Source of the DNA: Nocardia inohanensis NBRC 100128
Lineage (GTDB): Bacteria > Actinomycetota > Actinomycetes > Mycobacteriales > Mycobacteriaceae
Reading direction: 5' to 3'
Assembly: GCF_001612945.1 (NCBI RefSeq)
Contig: NZ_BDBK01000001.1
Span: 558,001 to 622,000 of the forward strand
Length of the DNA stretch: 64,000 nt
Shown: one piece after another, positions 54,410-63,267 of the stretch
Position numbering within the stretch: the stretch's first letter is position 1
Layout of the letters: each line of letters begins with the position of its first letter
Position numbers and translations under genes: made by a program
Notes under the pieces: model-generated
Databases searched by the model: none
Seen by the model: only the letters and a program-made list of their open reading frames with translations
Told to the model about the DNA's origin: nothing

Positions 54410-55383
54410 GCGTGCCGGATTCCGCTGGGCGGCAACCGTTTCCCGAGAGCGATCCTTATGCGTCGGGCCTGCTCGACGTCGGTGACGGCAATCGGATCTA
54501 TTGGGAGACCAGTGGGAATCCGCAGGGGCGGGCTGTGCTGGTGGTACACGGCGGTCCCGGTGGCGGTGGGCCGCGTAAGGCTCGTAAGACGTTCGACCCC
54601 AAGGTGTTCCGGATCGTGTTGTTCGATCAGCGCGGGTGTGGGGAGAGCGTGCCGCACGCCTCCGATCCGGGTGTGGATATGGCGCACAACACCACTGAAC
54701 ATTTGCTGGCCGATATGGAGCTGCTGCGCGAGCGCCTCGGTATCGAGCGGTGGGTGCTCTACGGCGGGTCATGGGGTTGCACGCTGATCCTCGCCTACGC
54801 GCAGCGGCATCCGGATCGGGTCATCGGGATCGTGCTGGTGGGGGTATTCATGTCGCGGCCGAGTGAGATCGACTGGCTTTATCGCGGACTGCGGTTGCTG
54901 CTGCCGATCGAATGGGAGCGCTTCCGGGATGGAGCGCCCGCCGAGTACCGGGACGAGAACCTGGTCGAAGGCTATCGGCAGTTGATGGAGCATCCCGATG
55001 CCGAGGTGCGCGAGCGGGCCGCGGGGGAGTGGTGTGCTTGGGAGGATGCGGTGATCGCGCACGAAACATCGGGTGCGCCAGGGCAATACAGTGCGAAGGT
55101 GGATGCGGCGCGGATGGCGTTCGTCCGGATCTGTACCCACTACTTCGCGAATGCGGTGTGGATCGAGGAAGATCGGCTGTTGCGGGACGCGCATCGGCTC
55201 GCCGGGATTCCCGGTGTTCTGATCCATGGTCGTCTCGACCTGTCCGCGCCTTTGCGCACGGCCTGGGAACTCGCGCGGGTCTGGCCCGATGCGCAATTGC
55301 GGATCATCGAGGACTCGGGCCACACCGGCAGCCCGGCCATGGTGCAGAGCATCTTCGACGCCGTGGCGCGCTTCGCCGACTGA
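54406..55383 (+). CDS. pip: Prolyl aminopeptidase (S33 family)
   Basis: A 325-residue cytoplasmic serine peptidase that removes N-terminal proline. The family signatures are HGGPGGGG, DQRGCGES, the nucleophile elbow GGSWGCTL, HGRLDLSAP (acid Asp) and EDSGHTGSP (His). The GTG at 54406 overlaps the stop of the dehalogenase-like gene, so the two are co-transcribed and translationally coupled. A strong terminator follows. Some members of this family act on other small amides or esters. Confidence 0.85.
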   Translation: MSVPDSAGRQPFPESDPYASGLLDVGDGNRIYWETSGNPQGRAVLVVHGGPGGGGPRKARKTFDPKVFRIVLFDQRGCGESVPHASDPGVDMAHNTTEHLLADMELLRERLGIERWVLYGGSWGCTLILAYAQRHPDRVIGIVLVGVFMSRPSEIDWLYRGLRLLLPIEWERFRDGAPAEYRDENLVEGYRQLMEHPDAEVRERAAGEWCAWEDAVIAHETSGAPGQYSAKVDAARMAFVRICTHYFANAVWIEEDRLLRDAHRLAGIPGVLIHGRLDLSAPLRTAWELARVWPDAQLRIIEDSGHTGSPAMVQSIFDAVARFAD

Positions 55384-55390
55384 ACGGCTG

Positions 55391-55422
55391 GGTGCGCGCG
55401 GTCGGTGACGACCGCGCGCACC
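55391..55422. terminator. Perfect 13-base hairpin terminator
   Basis: GGTGCGCGCGGTC (55391-55403), loop GGTGAC, GACCGCGCGCACC (55410-55422). It begins 7 bases past the peptidase stop and faces the convergent small-protein gene. Confidence 0.75.
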
Positions 55423-55438
55423 CGCTAGCCGGCAAAGA

Positions 55439-55669
55439 TCACGGCATGCAGCCGCTCTGGCGCAGTTCGGCCGCCATCGCGTCGGATACTTGAACCGAAC
55501 TGCCGGGTTCTACGGCGGCCAAGCCGGAAACATCGAGGTTGGCCCGGGCCGCACAACCCATCAAATCGGCGGTCAGGGTGATGGTCTGGCCGGCGTGGGT
55601 GACGCCGGCGCCGGCCGTCAGCACGGCCGCCAGGATCGCGGCGGCGGCACCCGTCTTGGCGAATCGCAT
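55439..55669 (-). CDS. Small secreted protein, 76 aa
   Basis: An exported peptide-like protein. The signal peptide (KTGAAAAILAAVLTAGAGVT, cleavage near THA) leaves a short mature part of about 48 residues with two Cys residues (MGCAARA and SGCMP at the very end) that may form a disulfide. GGAGGAC precedes the ATG at 55669. No homologue recognised. Confidence 0.65.
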   Translation of the reverse strand: MRFAKTGAAAAILAAVLTAGAGVTHAGQTITLTADLMGCAARANLDVSGLAAVEPGSSVQVSDAMAAELRQSGCMP

Positions 55670-55842
55670 GAGATGTCCTCCTTCGAATCGCAGTGATGTG
55701 GCATCGGCAGGACTTCCCCGATTGCGGGAGATTAACCAACGCGCCGTTGGCGGCGCGAAAACCGCAGTAACCAATATGGACGTCCGATCAGGCATTCCGG
55801 CGTTGTAGGGTGCGGGAAATCGATCGTGAGAGGACTTTTCAG

Positions 55843-56358
55843 ATGGCTCGGTTCCGGTATCGGATCGAAGAGATGACCGATGACGGTGGGTTTCTCGGGT
55901 TGGTCGATCCGCACGCGTACCGGTCGTTCGTGGGGGAGGACTGGACCCTGGAGCTGCTGATGGAGCGGTTCGAATCCGAGATGGGTCGCGGGACGGTGCT
56001 GGTGTGGGGTACCGGCGGCGAAGAGCAATGGGAGATAGAGGTTTCCGATGCACCGGTGGATGCCGGGCTTCCGATCTTCCGGCAGGTTACCGGGCCCATC
56101 ACGGTGACGGGCGGCGAGCTGGTCGTCGTCAACCTGGAGACCGTCACCATGGCCGCGCAGTACGAGGACTCGGCCGTGGGCGACGACAAAGAGACCTACG
56201 GCTCCGGCATCGAAGTGCCGAACGGCGAATACCTCTGCACCATCAGCCAACTCACCGACCCCGAGGAGGAGCGGACGCACGATGGCCCCGACTTCCACCT
56301 TCAGCTGGTAGCCGGCCACACCGCCCCGTGGGCGGGAGTCCCGTGGTCCGAGCTGTGA
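55843..56358 (+). CDS. Conserved hypothetical protein, 171 aa
   Basis: An acidic, soluble, mostly beta-rich protein (MARFRYRIEEMTDDGGFLGL; TVLVWGTGGEEQWEIEVSDA). I do not recognise the family; the strand-rich pattern with many Glu/Asp suggests an immunity or stress-type protein, but that is a guess. The ATG at 55843 gives a sensible start. It is convergent with the DUF222 remnant. Confidence 0.55.
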   Translation: MARFRYRIEEMTDDGGFLGLVDPHAYRSFVGEDWTLELLMERFESEMGRGTVLVWGTGGEEQWEIEVSDAPVDAGLPIFRQVTGPITVTGGELVVVNLETVTMAAQYEDSAVGDDKETYGSGIEVPNGEYLCTISQLTDPEEERTHDGPDFHLQLVAGHTAPWAGVPWSEL

Positions 56359-56400
56359 ATCGCGACCCCGGCCCTGCTGAGCCGGCGGCCGCCCTCGACT

Positions 56401-56730
56401 TCAGCTTGCCGCAGCCAGCACCCGCCACACCTTCCGGGAACGCGAACGCACCTGCGGCGCAGCGTATTCGATCCGCCGACGCGCCTCCTGCGCACTGATC
56501 CGTAGCAGGTCGGTCAATAGTTCGACGGTGTCGCGGTACCCGGTGTCGGTGGCAAGCCCACGGCGCTCGGCCTCGGCGACGGCTGCACGCATGGCGGCGT
56601 CCAGTCGCCGACGGCGGCGTTCGGTTTCGACGAGAGTGCGCAGCAAATCGACGTCGGCCAGTTCCGGCCATCCTCGCGCGGGAGCATCCGGTGCCAACGC
56701 AGTCGAATGTATGTTCACGCGAGCCACCAT
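56401..56730 (-). pseudogene. DUF222 (13E12-type) N-terminal fragment
   Basis: About 109 residues of a DUF222 protein: ELADVDLLRTLVETERRRRR, AVAEAERRGLATDTGYRDTV, ELLTDLLRISAQEARRRIEY. Full members have 400-500 residues with a C-terminal HNH nuclease domain, which is missing; after RRRIEYAAPQ the sequence leaves the family pattern and stops. No HNH remnant is visible downstream. It is probably a truncated copy. The start is ATG 56730, without a ribosome-binding site, 9 bases below a near-perfect LexA box. Confidence 0.6.
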
Positions 56731-56739
56731 ACCGCACGA

Positions 56740-56755
56740 TAGAACATATGTTCGA
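56740..56755 (-). promoter_or_regulatory. LexA (SOS) box upstream of the DUF222 fragment
   Basis: TAGAACATATGTTCGA (plus strand) differs from the mycobacterial LexA consensus TCGAAC-N4-GTTCGA at one of 12 fixed positions. It sits 9 bases upstream of the DUF222 start. Several 13E12 genes in M. tuberculosis are known to carry SOS boxes. Confidence 0.65.
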
Positions 56756-56884
56756 GAATTCGATATCCCGTGCGTCACCGTGAGTCGCGCGCCCGAGCGA
56801 CCCGGTCGGAGCCCGGCGGAGGGCTCGGGGTAATGGGGAGGTGTGACGCCGCCGGTGGCCGAGGCGACCGGCGGCGGGTGGGGG

Positions 56885-57649
56885 TTAGAGGGGGGTTACG
56901 TAGGCGCCGGAGATGCCGCCGTCTACCAGGAATTGGGAGGCGGTTATGAAGGAGGCGTCGTCGCTGGCGAGGAAGGCTACGGCGGCGGCTATTTCTTCGG
57001 GTTCGGCGAAGCGGCCGGTGGGGATGTGGACGAGGCGGCGGGCGGCTCGTTCGGGGTCTTTGGCGAAGAGTTCTTGGAGGAGGGGGGTGTTTACCGGGCC
57101 GGGGCAGAGGGCGTTTACGCGGATGTGCTGGCGGGCGAACTGGACTCCGAGTTCTCGGCTCATGGACAGGACGCCGCCTTTGGAGGCGGTGTAGGAGATT
57201 TGGGAGGTGGCGGCGCCCATGACGGCTACGAAGGAGGCGGTGTTGATGATGGAGCCTTTGCCGCGGACGAGCATGTGCTCGATGGCGTATTTGCTGCACA
57301 GGTAGACCGAGGTGAGGTTGACCTCCTGTACGCGCTTCCAGGCTTCGAGGCCGGTGGTGAGGATCGAATCGTCGTCGGGGGGTGAGATGCCCGCGTTGTT
57401 GAAGGCGATGTCGAGGCCGCCGTAGGTGTCGACGGCGGTTTGGAACATCGCCTGGACTTGGGTTTCGTCGGTGACGTCGACCTTGACGTAGAGGCCGTCG
57501 ACTTCGGCCGCGGCGGCTTCGCCGGTGGTGGCGTCGATGTCGGCGACAACGACTTTCGCGCCTTCGGCCGCGAATCGACGGGCGGTGGCCAGGCCGATGC
57601 CACTGCCGCCGCCGGTGATGACCGCGACACGATTCTCTAAGCGCTGCAA
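56885..57649 (-). CDS. SDR family oxidoreductase, glnA4 operon
   Basis: A 254-residue SDR, the last gene of the glnA4 operon. VITGGGSGIGLATARRFAA is the cofactor motif, VVADIDA gives an Asp for NAD+, NNAG and the YTASKGG Tyr/Lys site are intact. The start is the TTG at 57649, 5 bases after GGAGATACG; the downstream ATG codons are internal. It corresponds to Rv2857c by order. A likely role is oxidation or reduction of a compound made by the operon, but the substrate is not known. Confidence 0.8.
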   Translation of the reverse strand: MQRLENRVAVITGGGSGIGLATARRFAAEGAKVVVADIDATTGEAAAAEVDGLYVKVDVTDETQVQAMFQTAVDTYGGLDIAFNNAGISPPDDDSILTTGLEAWKRVQEVNLTSVYLCSKYAIEHMLVRGKGSIINTASFVAVMGAATSQISYTASKGGVLSMSRELGVQFARQHIRVNALCPGPVNTPLLQELFAKDPERAARRLVHIPTGRFAEPEEIAAAVAFLASDDASFITASQFLVDGGISGAYVTPL

Positions 57650-57668
57650 CGTATCTCCTTCTGGATGG

Positions 57669-59024
57669 TTAGTCGGTGGCGATGAAGACGTTCTTGGTTT
57701 CGGTGAAGGCGCGGGCGGCGTCCGGGCCCAGTTCGCGGCCCAGGCCGGACTGTTTGTAGCCGCCGAAGGGGGTCCAATAGCGCACGGAGGAGTGCGAATT
57801 CACCGACAGGTTCCCGGCTTCGACGCCGCGGGCCACACGCAGAGCGCGGCCGACATCGGAGGTCCAGATGGAGCCGGACAGGCCGTATTCGGAGTCGTTG
57901 GCGATGCGCAGGGCATCGGCTTCGTCGTCGAAGGGGAGGACGGCGACCACGGGGCCGAAGACCTCCTCGGTCAGGACGCGGTCGGCGGCACCGGCGGGCA
58001 GTACAACCGTTGGCGGGAACCAGAATCCAGGGCCTTCGGGGCGGGTGCCGGTGAAGGCGACCTTGGTCGAGGGCTCCAGGAACGAGGCGACGCGTTCGCG
58101 GTGCGCGGCCGAGATGAGCGGTCCCATCTCGGTGGATTCGTCGGCGGGGTCGCCGACCTTGACGCCCTGAACGGCCGGTTCGAGCAGTTCCAGGAATCGG
58201 TCGAAGATGCTGCGCTGCACCAGGATTCGTGAGCGGGCGCAGCAATCTTGCCCGGCATTGTCGAAGACGCCGTACGGGGCGGTGGCGGCGGCCTTCTCGA
58301 TATCGGCGTCGGCGAAGACGATATTGGCGCTCTTGCCGCCCAATTCGAGGGTGACCCGCTTCACCTGTTCGGCGCAGCCGGCCATGATCTGCTTACCGAC
58401 CTCGGTAGAGCCGGTGAAGACCACCTTGCGCACGGCGGGATGGGTGACGAAGCGGGCGCCGACCACGGAACCGCGCCCCGGAATCACCTGAAAGACGTTC
58501 TCGGGCAGGCCCGCTTCGAGCGCCAGCTCACCCAGCCGGATGGCCGTCAACGGCGTCAGCTCGGCCGGTTTGAGCACCACCGTGTTCCCGGCCGCCAGCG
58601 CGGGCCCGAAACCCCAGGCCGCGATCGGCATCGGGAAATTCCACGGCACGATGATGCCGACCACGCCCAAGGGTTCGCAGAAGGTGATGTCCACACCCCC
58701 GGCGACCGGAATCTGATTGCCCAGCAAGCGTTCCGGCAGTCCGGCGCTGTAGTGCAGCACATCGCGCACATTGCCCGCCTCCCACCGCGCATTGCCGATG
58801 GTGTGCCCGGCATTGCGCACCTCGAGCTCCGCGAGCCGCTCCAGGTCGGCATCCACGGCCTCGGCGAACCGCCGCAGTAATCGCGCCCGATCGCCCGGTG
58901 CGATCGCCTTCCACGCCGGCAGCGCCCGCTGCGCCCGCTCGATGGCGGCATCCGTCGCGGCCGCATCGGCCGATTCGATGGTCGCCACCAGCTCCTCGGT
59001 CGCCGGATTGAACACCTGGGTCAC
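57669..59024 (-). CDS. Aldehyde dehydrogenase (AldC-type)
   Basis: A 451-residue NAD(P)-dependent aldehyde dehydrogenase, with VPWNFPMPIAAW (NAD-binding), FTGSTEVGKQ, LELGGKS (general-base Glu) and NAGQDCCARSR (catalytic Cys). In the Puu/Gln-like pathway it would oxidise gamma-glutamyl aminoaldehydes. The GTG at 59024 overlaps the upstream stop by 4 bases (GTGA). It corresponds to Rv2858c (aldC) in the M. tuberculosis order. The normal length for the family is 450-500. Confidence 0.85.
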   Translation of the reverse strand: MTQVFNPATEELVATIESADAAATDAAIERAQRALPAWKAIAPGDRARLLRRFAEAVDADLERLAELEVRNAGHTIGNARWEAGNVRDVLHYSAGLPERLLGNQIPVAGGVDITFCEPLGVVGIIVPWNFPMPIAAWGFGPALAAGNTVVLKPAELTPLTAIRLGELALEAGLPENVFQVIPGRGSVVGARFVTHPAVRKVVFTGSTEVGKQIMAGCAEQVKRVTLELGGKSANIVFADADIEKAAATAPYGVFDNAGQDCCARSRILVQRSIFDRFLELLEPAVQGVKVGDPADESTEMGPLISAAHRERVASFLEPSTKVAFTGTRPEGPGFWFPPTVVLPAGAADRVLTEEVFGPVVAVLPFDDEADALRIANDSEYGLSGSIWTSDVGRALRVARGVEAGNLSVNSHSSVRYWTPFGGYKQSGLGRELGPDAARAFTETKNVFIATD

Positions 59025-59764
59025 CGATTCCGCTCCTCTCCATAGCTTTTCGCCTGCTCCACCAGGGCCAGCATCAGCCGGTGGTCGGTCGTGTTCTCCT
59101 CCGGATGCCACTGCACCCCGACCAGGAACGGGCCGTCGCGGGTCTCCGCCGCTTCGACGGTGCCGTCGGGGGCGTGCGCGGAGGCGACGAGTTCGGCCGC
59201 GAGCTCGCCGATCGCCTGATGATGGTGGCAGTGGGCGTCCAGCTCGGGCCCGGCGATGGCCGCCACCCGGCTGCCCGCCACGGTCCGCACCGTCGTGACG
59301 CCGAAAACGCCCGGTGCACGGCCGTGCCCGGTGTGGCCCAGCACCTCCGGAAGATGTTGCAGCAGTGTGCCGCCCAGCGCGACATTCACCAATTGCAGTC
59401 CCCGGCAGACCGCCAGCACCGGCATTCCGGCCTTGCGGGCCAGTTCGAACAGCGAGAACTCGAACTCGTCGCGATCCGGGCGGGTGCCCTTGGTCGCCGG
59501 ATGCGGCTCGGCCCCGTACCGGGACGGCTCCAGATCCGCCCCGCCGGTCAGCACCAGCCCGTCCAGCCGCTCCACCAGCTCCGCCCGCGCGATCCCGGTG
59601 GGCGGCAGCAGCACCGGGATTCCGCCCGCCCGCTCGACCATATCCACGTAGGTGCGCGCGAGCACCGCCGCATCCACCTCCCAATGCCCGAACTTCGTGC
59701 GTTCGGAGTATGTCGGCAGCCCGATCACCGGCCGCCGCGTCACCTCAGAGTCGTTCGAACCCAC
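59021..59764 (-). CDS. Gamma-glutamyl-GABA hydrolase-like amidotransferase
   Basis: A 247-residue class I glutamine-amidotransferase-like (GATase1) hydrolase. RPVIGLPTYSER opens it, LTGGADLEPSRYG follows, PVLAVCRGLQLVNVALGG carries the catalytic Cys, and FLVGVQWHPEE carries the His-Pro-Glu. PuuD enzymes cut gamma-glutamyl amides to free amino acids. GTG 59764 is preferred because GGGAG lies 7 bases upstream; it overlaps the glnA end by 20 bases. GTG 59743 is the alternative. It is the second gene in the operon. Confidence 0.8.
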   Translation of the reverse strand: MGSNDSEVTRRPVIGLPTYSERTKFGHWEVDAAVLARTYVDMVERAGGIPVLLPPTGIARAELVERLDGLVLTGGADLEPSRYGAEPHPATKGTRPDRDEFEFSLFELARKAGMPVLAVCRGLQLVNVALGGTLLQHLPEVLGHTGHGRAPGVFGVTTVRTVAGSRVAAIAGPELDAHCHHHQAIGELAAELVASAHAPDGTVEAAETRDGPFLVGVQWHPEENTTDHRLMLALVEQAKSYGEERNR

Positions 59765-61109
59765 GCACCCGCTCCCAGTCGGTCACGGCGGCGTCGAAGG
59801 CATCCAATTCCACCTGCGCCGCATTCCGGTAATGCCGCACCGCTTCCTCGCCGAACGCCTTGTGCGCGACCTTGCTGTCGCCGAACAATTGCGCGGCTTC
59901 CCGCAGCGTACGCGGCACGCGCGGGCGTTGCGAGCGATACGCATTGCCGTGGAATTCCGGTTCCAGCGGCAGTTGCTGCTCGATGCCGTGCAATCCGGCG
60001 GCGATGGTCGCCGCCACCGCCAGATACGGATTCACATCCCCGCCCGGAACCCGGTTCTCCATTCGCAAGGCCGGTCCGTGCCCGACCACGCGCAGCGCGC
60101 AGGTCCGATTGTCCTGGCCCCAGGCGACGGCGGTGGGGGCGAAACTGCCCGCCTGGAATCGTTTGTAGGAGTTGATGTTCGGGGCAAGCAGGTAGGTGAA
60201 CTCGCGCAGGCAGTCCAGCTGGCCGGCGAGGAAGTGCCGGAACAGCGGCGAGCCGCCGTCCTTTTCGTCTCCGGCGAATACCGGCTCGCCCTGCTCGTTC
60301 CGGAGGCTCATATGGATATGGCACGAATTGCCCTCACGCTCATTGTATTTCGCCATGAACGTGATGCTGCGGCCTTCCTGTGCCGCGATCTCCTTGGCCC
60401 CGGTTTTGTAAATGCTGTGGTTGTCGCAGGTGACCAGCGCTTCGTCATATCGGAACGCGATCTCGTGCTGCCCCGGATTGCATTCCCCTTTTGCCGATTC
60501 CACATACATCCCGGCCCCGGCCATCTCATTGCGGATCCGACGCAGCAATGGCTCGATCCGCGCCGTCCCCAGCATCGAATAATCGACGTTGTACTGATTG
60601 GCTGGCTTCAGATCCCGATACCCGTCCCGGAACGCGGCCTCGTAACTGTCGTCGAACACCAGGAATTCGAGCTCGGTCCCCACATACGCGTACAGGCCGT
60701 GCTCGGCCAGCCGATCCAGCTGTGCCCGCAGCACCTGCCGCGGCGAGGCCACCACCGGCTTGCCGCCGGACCCCACCTGCTCCACATCGCACAACACCAT
60801 GGCGGTCCCCGGCCACCAGGGCACCAGCCGCAGCGTGCTCACATCCGGCCGCAGCACGAAATCCCCGTACCCGGTGTCCCACGACGACATCGCGTAGCCG
60901 TCGACGGTGGCCATCTCCACATCGACCGCCAGCAGGTAATCACACGCCTCGGTCGCGTGGTTCAGCACCTCTTCCACGAAAAACCGTGCCGAACAACGCT
61001 TCCCCTGCAATCTGCCCTGCATGTCGGTCATGGCGACCAGCACCGTGTCCAGCATCCCCGCCTCGACCCGCTGCACCAGATCGGCAACGCTCAGCATCCC
61101 GGCTCGCAT
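59745..61109 (-). CDS. glnA4: Glutamine synthetase-like gamma-glutamylamide ligase
   Basis: A 454-residue member of the glutamine synthetase family, first gene of the operon. The conserved motifs are present: GTELEFLVF, ESAKGECNPGQHEIAF, NSCHIHMSLRN, VVGHGPALRMENRVPGGDVN. The GlnA3/GlnA4 type ligates glutamate to amines (in Streptomyces, ethanolamine for GlnA4) rather than to ammonia. The synteny with SDR, aldehyde dehydrogenase and GATase1 matches the Rv2857c-Rv2860c order. The ATG at 61109 has GGAAGGGG upstream; longer starts are rejected. It should make gamma-glutamyl amines in the cytoplasm. Confidence 0.85.
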   Translation of the reverse strand: MRAGMLSVADLVQRVEAGMLDTVLVAMTDMQGRLQGKRCSARFFVEEVLNHATEACDYLLAVDVEMATVDGYAMSSWDTGYGDFVLRPDVSTLRLVPWWPGTAMVLCDVEQVGSGGKPVVASPRQVLRAQLDRLAEHGLYAYVGTELEFLVFDDSYEAAFRDGYRDLKPANQYNVDYSMLGTARIEPLLRRIRNEMAGAGMYVESAKGECNPGQHEIAFRYDEALVTCDNHSIYKTGAKEIAAQEGRSITFMAKYNEREGNSCHIHMSLRNEQGEPVFAGDEKDGGSPLFRHFLAGQLDCLREFTYLLAPNINSYKRFQAGSFAPTAVAWGQDNRTCALRVVGHGPALRMENRVPGGDVNPYLAVAATIAAGLHGIEQQLPLEPEFHGNAYRSQRPRVPRTLREAAQLFGDSKVAHKAFGEEAVRHYRNAAQVELDAFDAAVTDWERVRGFERL

Positions 61110-61356
61110 CAAGACCCCTTCCGACGTCGACTCGCTCACGCTAGGCGAACCGGGGGCGTCGATGTGTCCGAATCCACAAGAGATCATCGGCGCGTCTTCC
61201 CGCCGTCGCGCGGCCCCGGAAAGCGCTCGCGACGCGGCCCGGTTCTCACAGGTTGGGGTGGTAGGGTCCAGCACCCGATGAGGGCGAGATGCGGGCCGCC
61301 GCGTGTGTGCGACGGGGCATTCGCCGGAGAGTGTGGCGTAGAAGGGTTCGGTTCTG

Positions 61357-62145
61357 GTGCAGGGCAATGCTTTCCGGGGAGAGCGCACGGGTGCGGGGGA
61401 TGATCACAGGGTTCGCGCCGGTTCGCGGCGCAGGGGCGCGCATCGCCGGCCTTCGGCGCTGAGCCGATTGCGCGGGCGCGCGGTAATGGCAGCGGTGGCC
61501 GCGGGCGCCGCGGTCGCGGCAATCCAGGCCGGACTGCAAGAGCACACCGCGGACGCCGAAATCCACACCGCCGCACAGCAGGTTGCCGGAGTGCCGCAAT
61601 CGGACGCGGCCGGCACCGACGCACACTTCCCGGAGATCCTCGACGCGGACCCGGCCGACGACCTCGCCCAGTTCCAGGACATCCTGCGCAACGGCGAGCA
61701 TTTCGCCGCCGACGACCAGGCCCGCGCCGAAGCGGGCTTGCGTCCGCTCTTCACGAAATTCGCCCAGGGCGTGTTCACCTCCGGCTTCGGCGCCCGCTGG
61801 GGCGTAGAGCATCTGGGCGTCGACGTCGCCGCACCGATCGGCACCCCCATCTACGCCGTCGAGGACGGCCGCGTGATCAGCGCCGGCCCCGCCTCCGGAT
61901 TCGGCATGTGGGTCCGGCTGCTACACGACGACGGCACCATCACCGTCTACGGCCACGTCGACACCGCGACCGTGTCGGTAGGCCAGCGCGTGCTGGCCGG
62001 CGATCAGATCGCCACCGTCGGCAACCGCGGCTTCTCCACCGGCCCGCACTGCCATTTCGAAGTCTGGCTGAACGGCACCAACAAGATCGACCCCCTACCC
62101 TGGCTGGCCAGCCGCGGCATCTCCCTGGGCCCCGAACGCGACTGA
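61357..62145 (+). CDS. M23 family metallopeptidase
   Basis: A 262-residue cell-wall peptidase. A basic N-terminus and a membrane helix near 43-58 (VMAAVAAGAAVAAIQ) suggest export. The M23 domain (about 130-262) has HLGVDVAAPIGTPI with the zinc His/Asp, YGHVDTATVSVGQRV, and the HCHFEVWLNG HxH motif that completes the zinc site. It would cleave peptidoglycan cross-bridges or stem peptides. The GTG at 61357 is used. It is divergent from the glnA4 operon, with 247 bases between that hold no supported gene. Confidence 0.75.
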   Translation: MQGNAFRGERTGAGDDHRVRAGSRRRGAHRRPSALSRLRGRAVMAAVAAGAAVAAIQAGLQEHTADAEIHTAAQQVAGVPQSDAAGTDAHFPEILDADPADDLAQFQDILRNGEHFAADDQARAEAGLRPLFTKFAQGVFTSGFGARWGVEHLGVDVAAPIGTPIYAVEDGRVISAGPASGFGMWVRLLHDDGTITVYGHVDTATVSVGQRVLAGDQIATVGNRGFSTGPHCHFEVWLNGTNKIDPLPWLASRGISLGPERD

Positions 62146-62331
62146 TCGTCCTACCGGTCGCGATTCGTCTCGGAATTCGCCACTACCACTGATCGTTCCG
62201 GGCGATCGTCACCGAGCGATTCGAACACCCGCACAGCGTGCCGTACTGGACGCCCGCCTTTGCTTATGTCGAATTGTCCGCCTTACGGTGTCTATCGCGA
62301 CTGGGCGGCCGTGGCCTCGTAACCTGCTGCC

Positions 62332-63204
62332 ATGACCTCGATCTCGGTGTCGACGATCACCTTGCCGGACCGGACCCTGGGCCTCGCCGAATACGGTGAT
62401 CGGTCGGGTGAGCCGGTGATGTTCTGTCACGGGTTGCCCGGATCGCATGTGGAGGCAGCGGCTTTCGATCGGGCGGGGGAGGCGGCGGGTATGCGGATCA
62501 TCGCTGTCGACCGGCCGGGGATCGGGGCGTCGCCGCTTTCGCCGCGGGGGCGGGTGGGCGATTGGGCGGGGACGGTCGGGGCGGTGGCCGACCGGCTGGG
62601 GCTGGATCGGGTTGCGGTGCTGGGGGTTTCCGGGGGAGGGCCGTATGCGCTGGCATGTGCGCATGGATTGGGCGAGCGGGTGACTGCCGCGGTGCTGGTC
62701 AGTTCGCCGGCGCCGTTCGAGCACGGTGCGGGTGCGGGTGCGGAGAGTGCGCGGCAGCGGGGCATCGGTTTGCGGTTGCTGCACCGGTTTCCGATCCTGG
62801 CGCGGCCGGTGGCGGCGCGGATGCAGACGCTGGTGCGGAAGCCGGGTGGGCTCGCCGCGATGATCGCCCAGATGTCGCCGGTGGACCGGGCGCGGCTCGA
62901 AGACGCGGAATTGGCCGCCGAGCTCGAGGCCAATCTCACCGCGGCGTTCGCGAGCGGCAGCCGCGGGGTGGCCGCGGACACGCTGCTGTTGTTCTCGCGG
63001 CCGTGGGGGTTCGACCTCGCGGATATCACTGTGCCCGTCCACATCTGGCACGGTGACGCGGACGGCAACGTTCCGGTCGCCGACGCGTACCGGCTGGCCG
63101 CCGCGTTGCCCGCCGCGCGCTCGACCATCGTGCCCGGCGCGGGGCATCTGCTGTTCGTCGATCGGCCCGCCGACATCCTGGCATCGATCCGCGCCGCCCA
63201 CTGA
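62332..63204 (+). CDS. Alpha/beta hydrolase
   Basis: A 290-residue alpha/beta-fold hydrolase with an oxyanion-hole HGLPGSH, nucleophile elbow GVSGGGPYALA, an acid in WHGDADGNVP and His in PGAGHLLFVDRP. The GxSGGGPY type elbow is common in esterases of actinobacteria. The substrate is unknown. It is monocistronic, with a strong terminator 10 bases after its stop. Confidence 0.75.
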   Translation: MTSISVSTITLPDRTLGLAEYGDRSGEPVMFCHGLPGSHVEAAAFDRAGEAAGMRIIAVDRPGIGASPLSPRGRVGDWAGTVGAVADRLGLDRVAVLGVSGGGPYALACAHGLGERVTAAVLVSSPAPFEHGAGAGAESARQRGIGLRLLHRFPILARPVAARMQTLVRKPGGLAAMIAQMSPVDRARLEDAELAAELEANLTAAFASGSRGVAADTLLLFSRPWGFDLADITVPVHIWHGDADGNVPVADAYRLAAALPAARSTIVPGAGHLLFVDRPADILASIRAAH

Positions 63205-63214
63205 ACGAGAACGG

Positions 63215-63262
63215 CCCGGCGCGGCCACCACGACTCGGGAACGAGCGTGGTGGCCTGCCGGG
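63215..63262. terminator. Bidirectional hairpin terminator
   Basis: CCCGGC (63215-63220) and GCCGGG (63257-63262) with GGCCACCACG (63223-63232) and CGTGGTGGCC (63246-63255) form a 16-base stem with a small bulge and a 13-base loop, between the convergent stops. Confidence 0.7.
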
Positions 63263-63267
63263 ACCGC

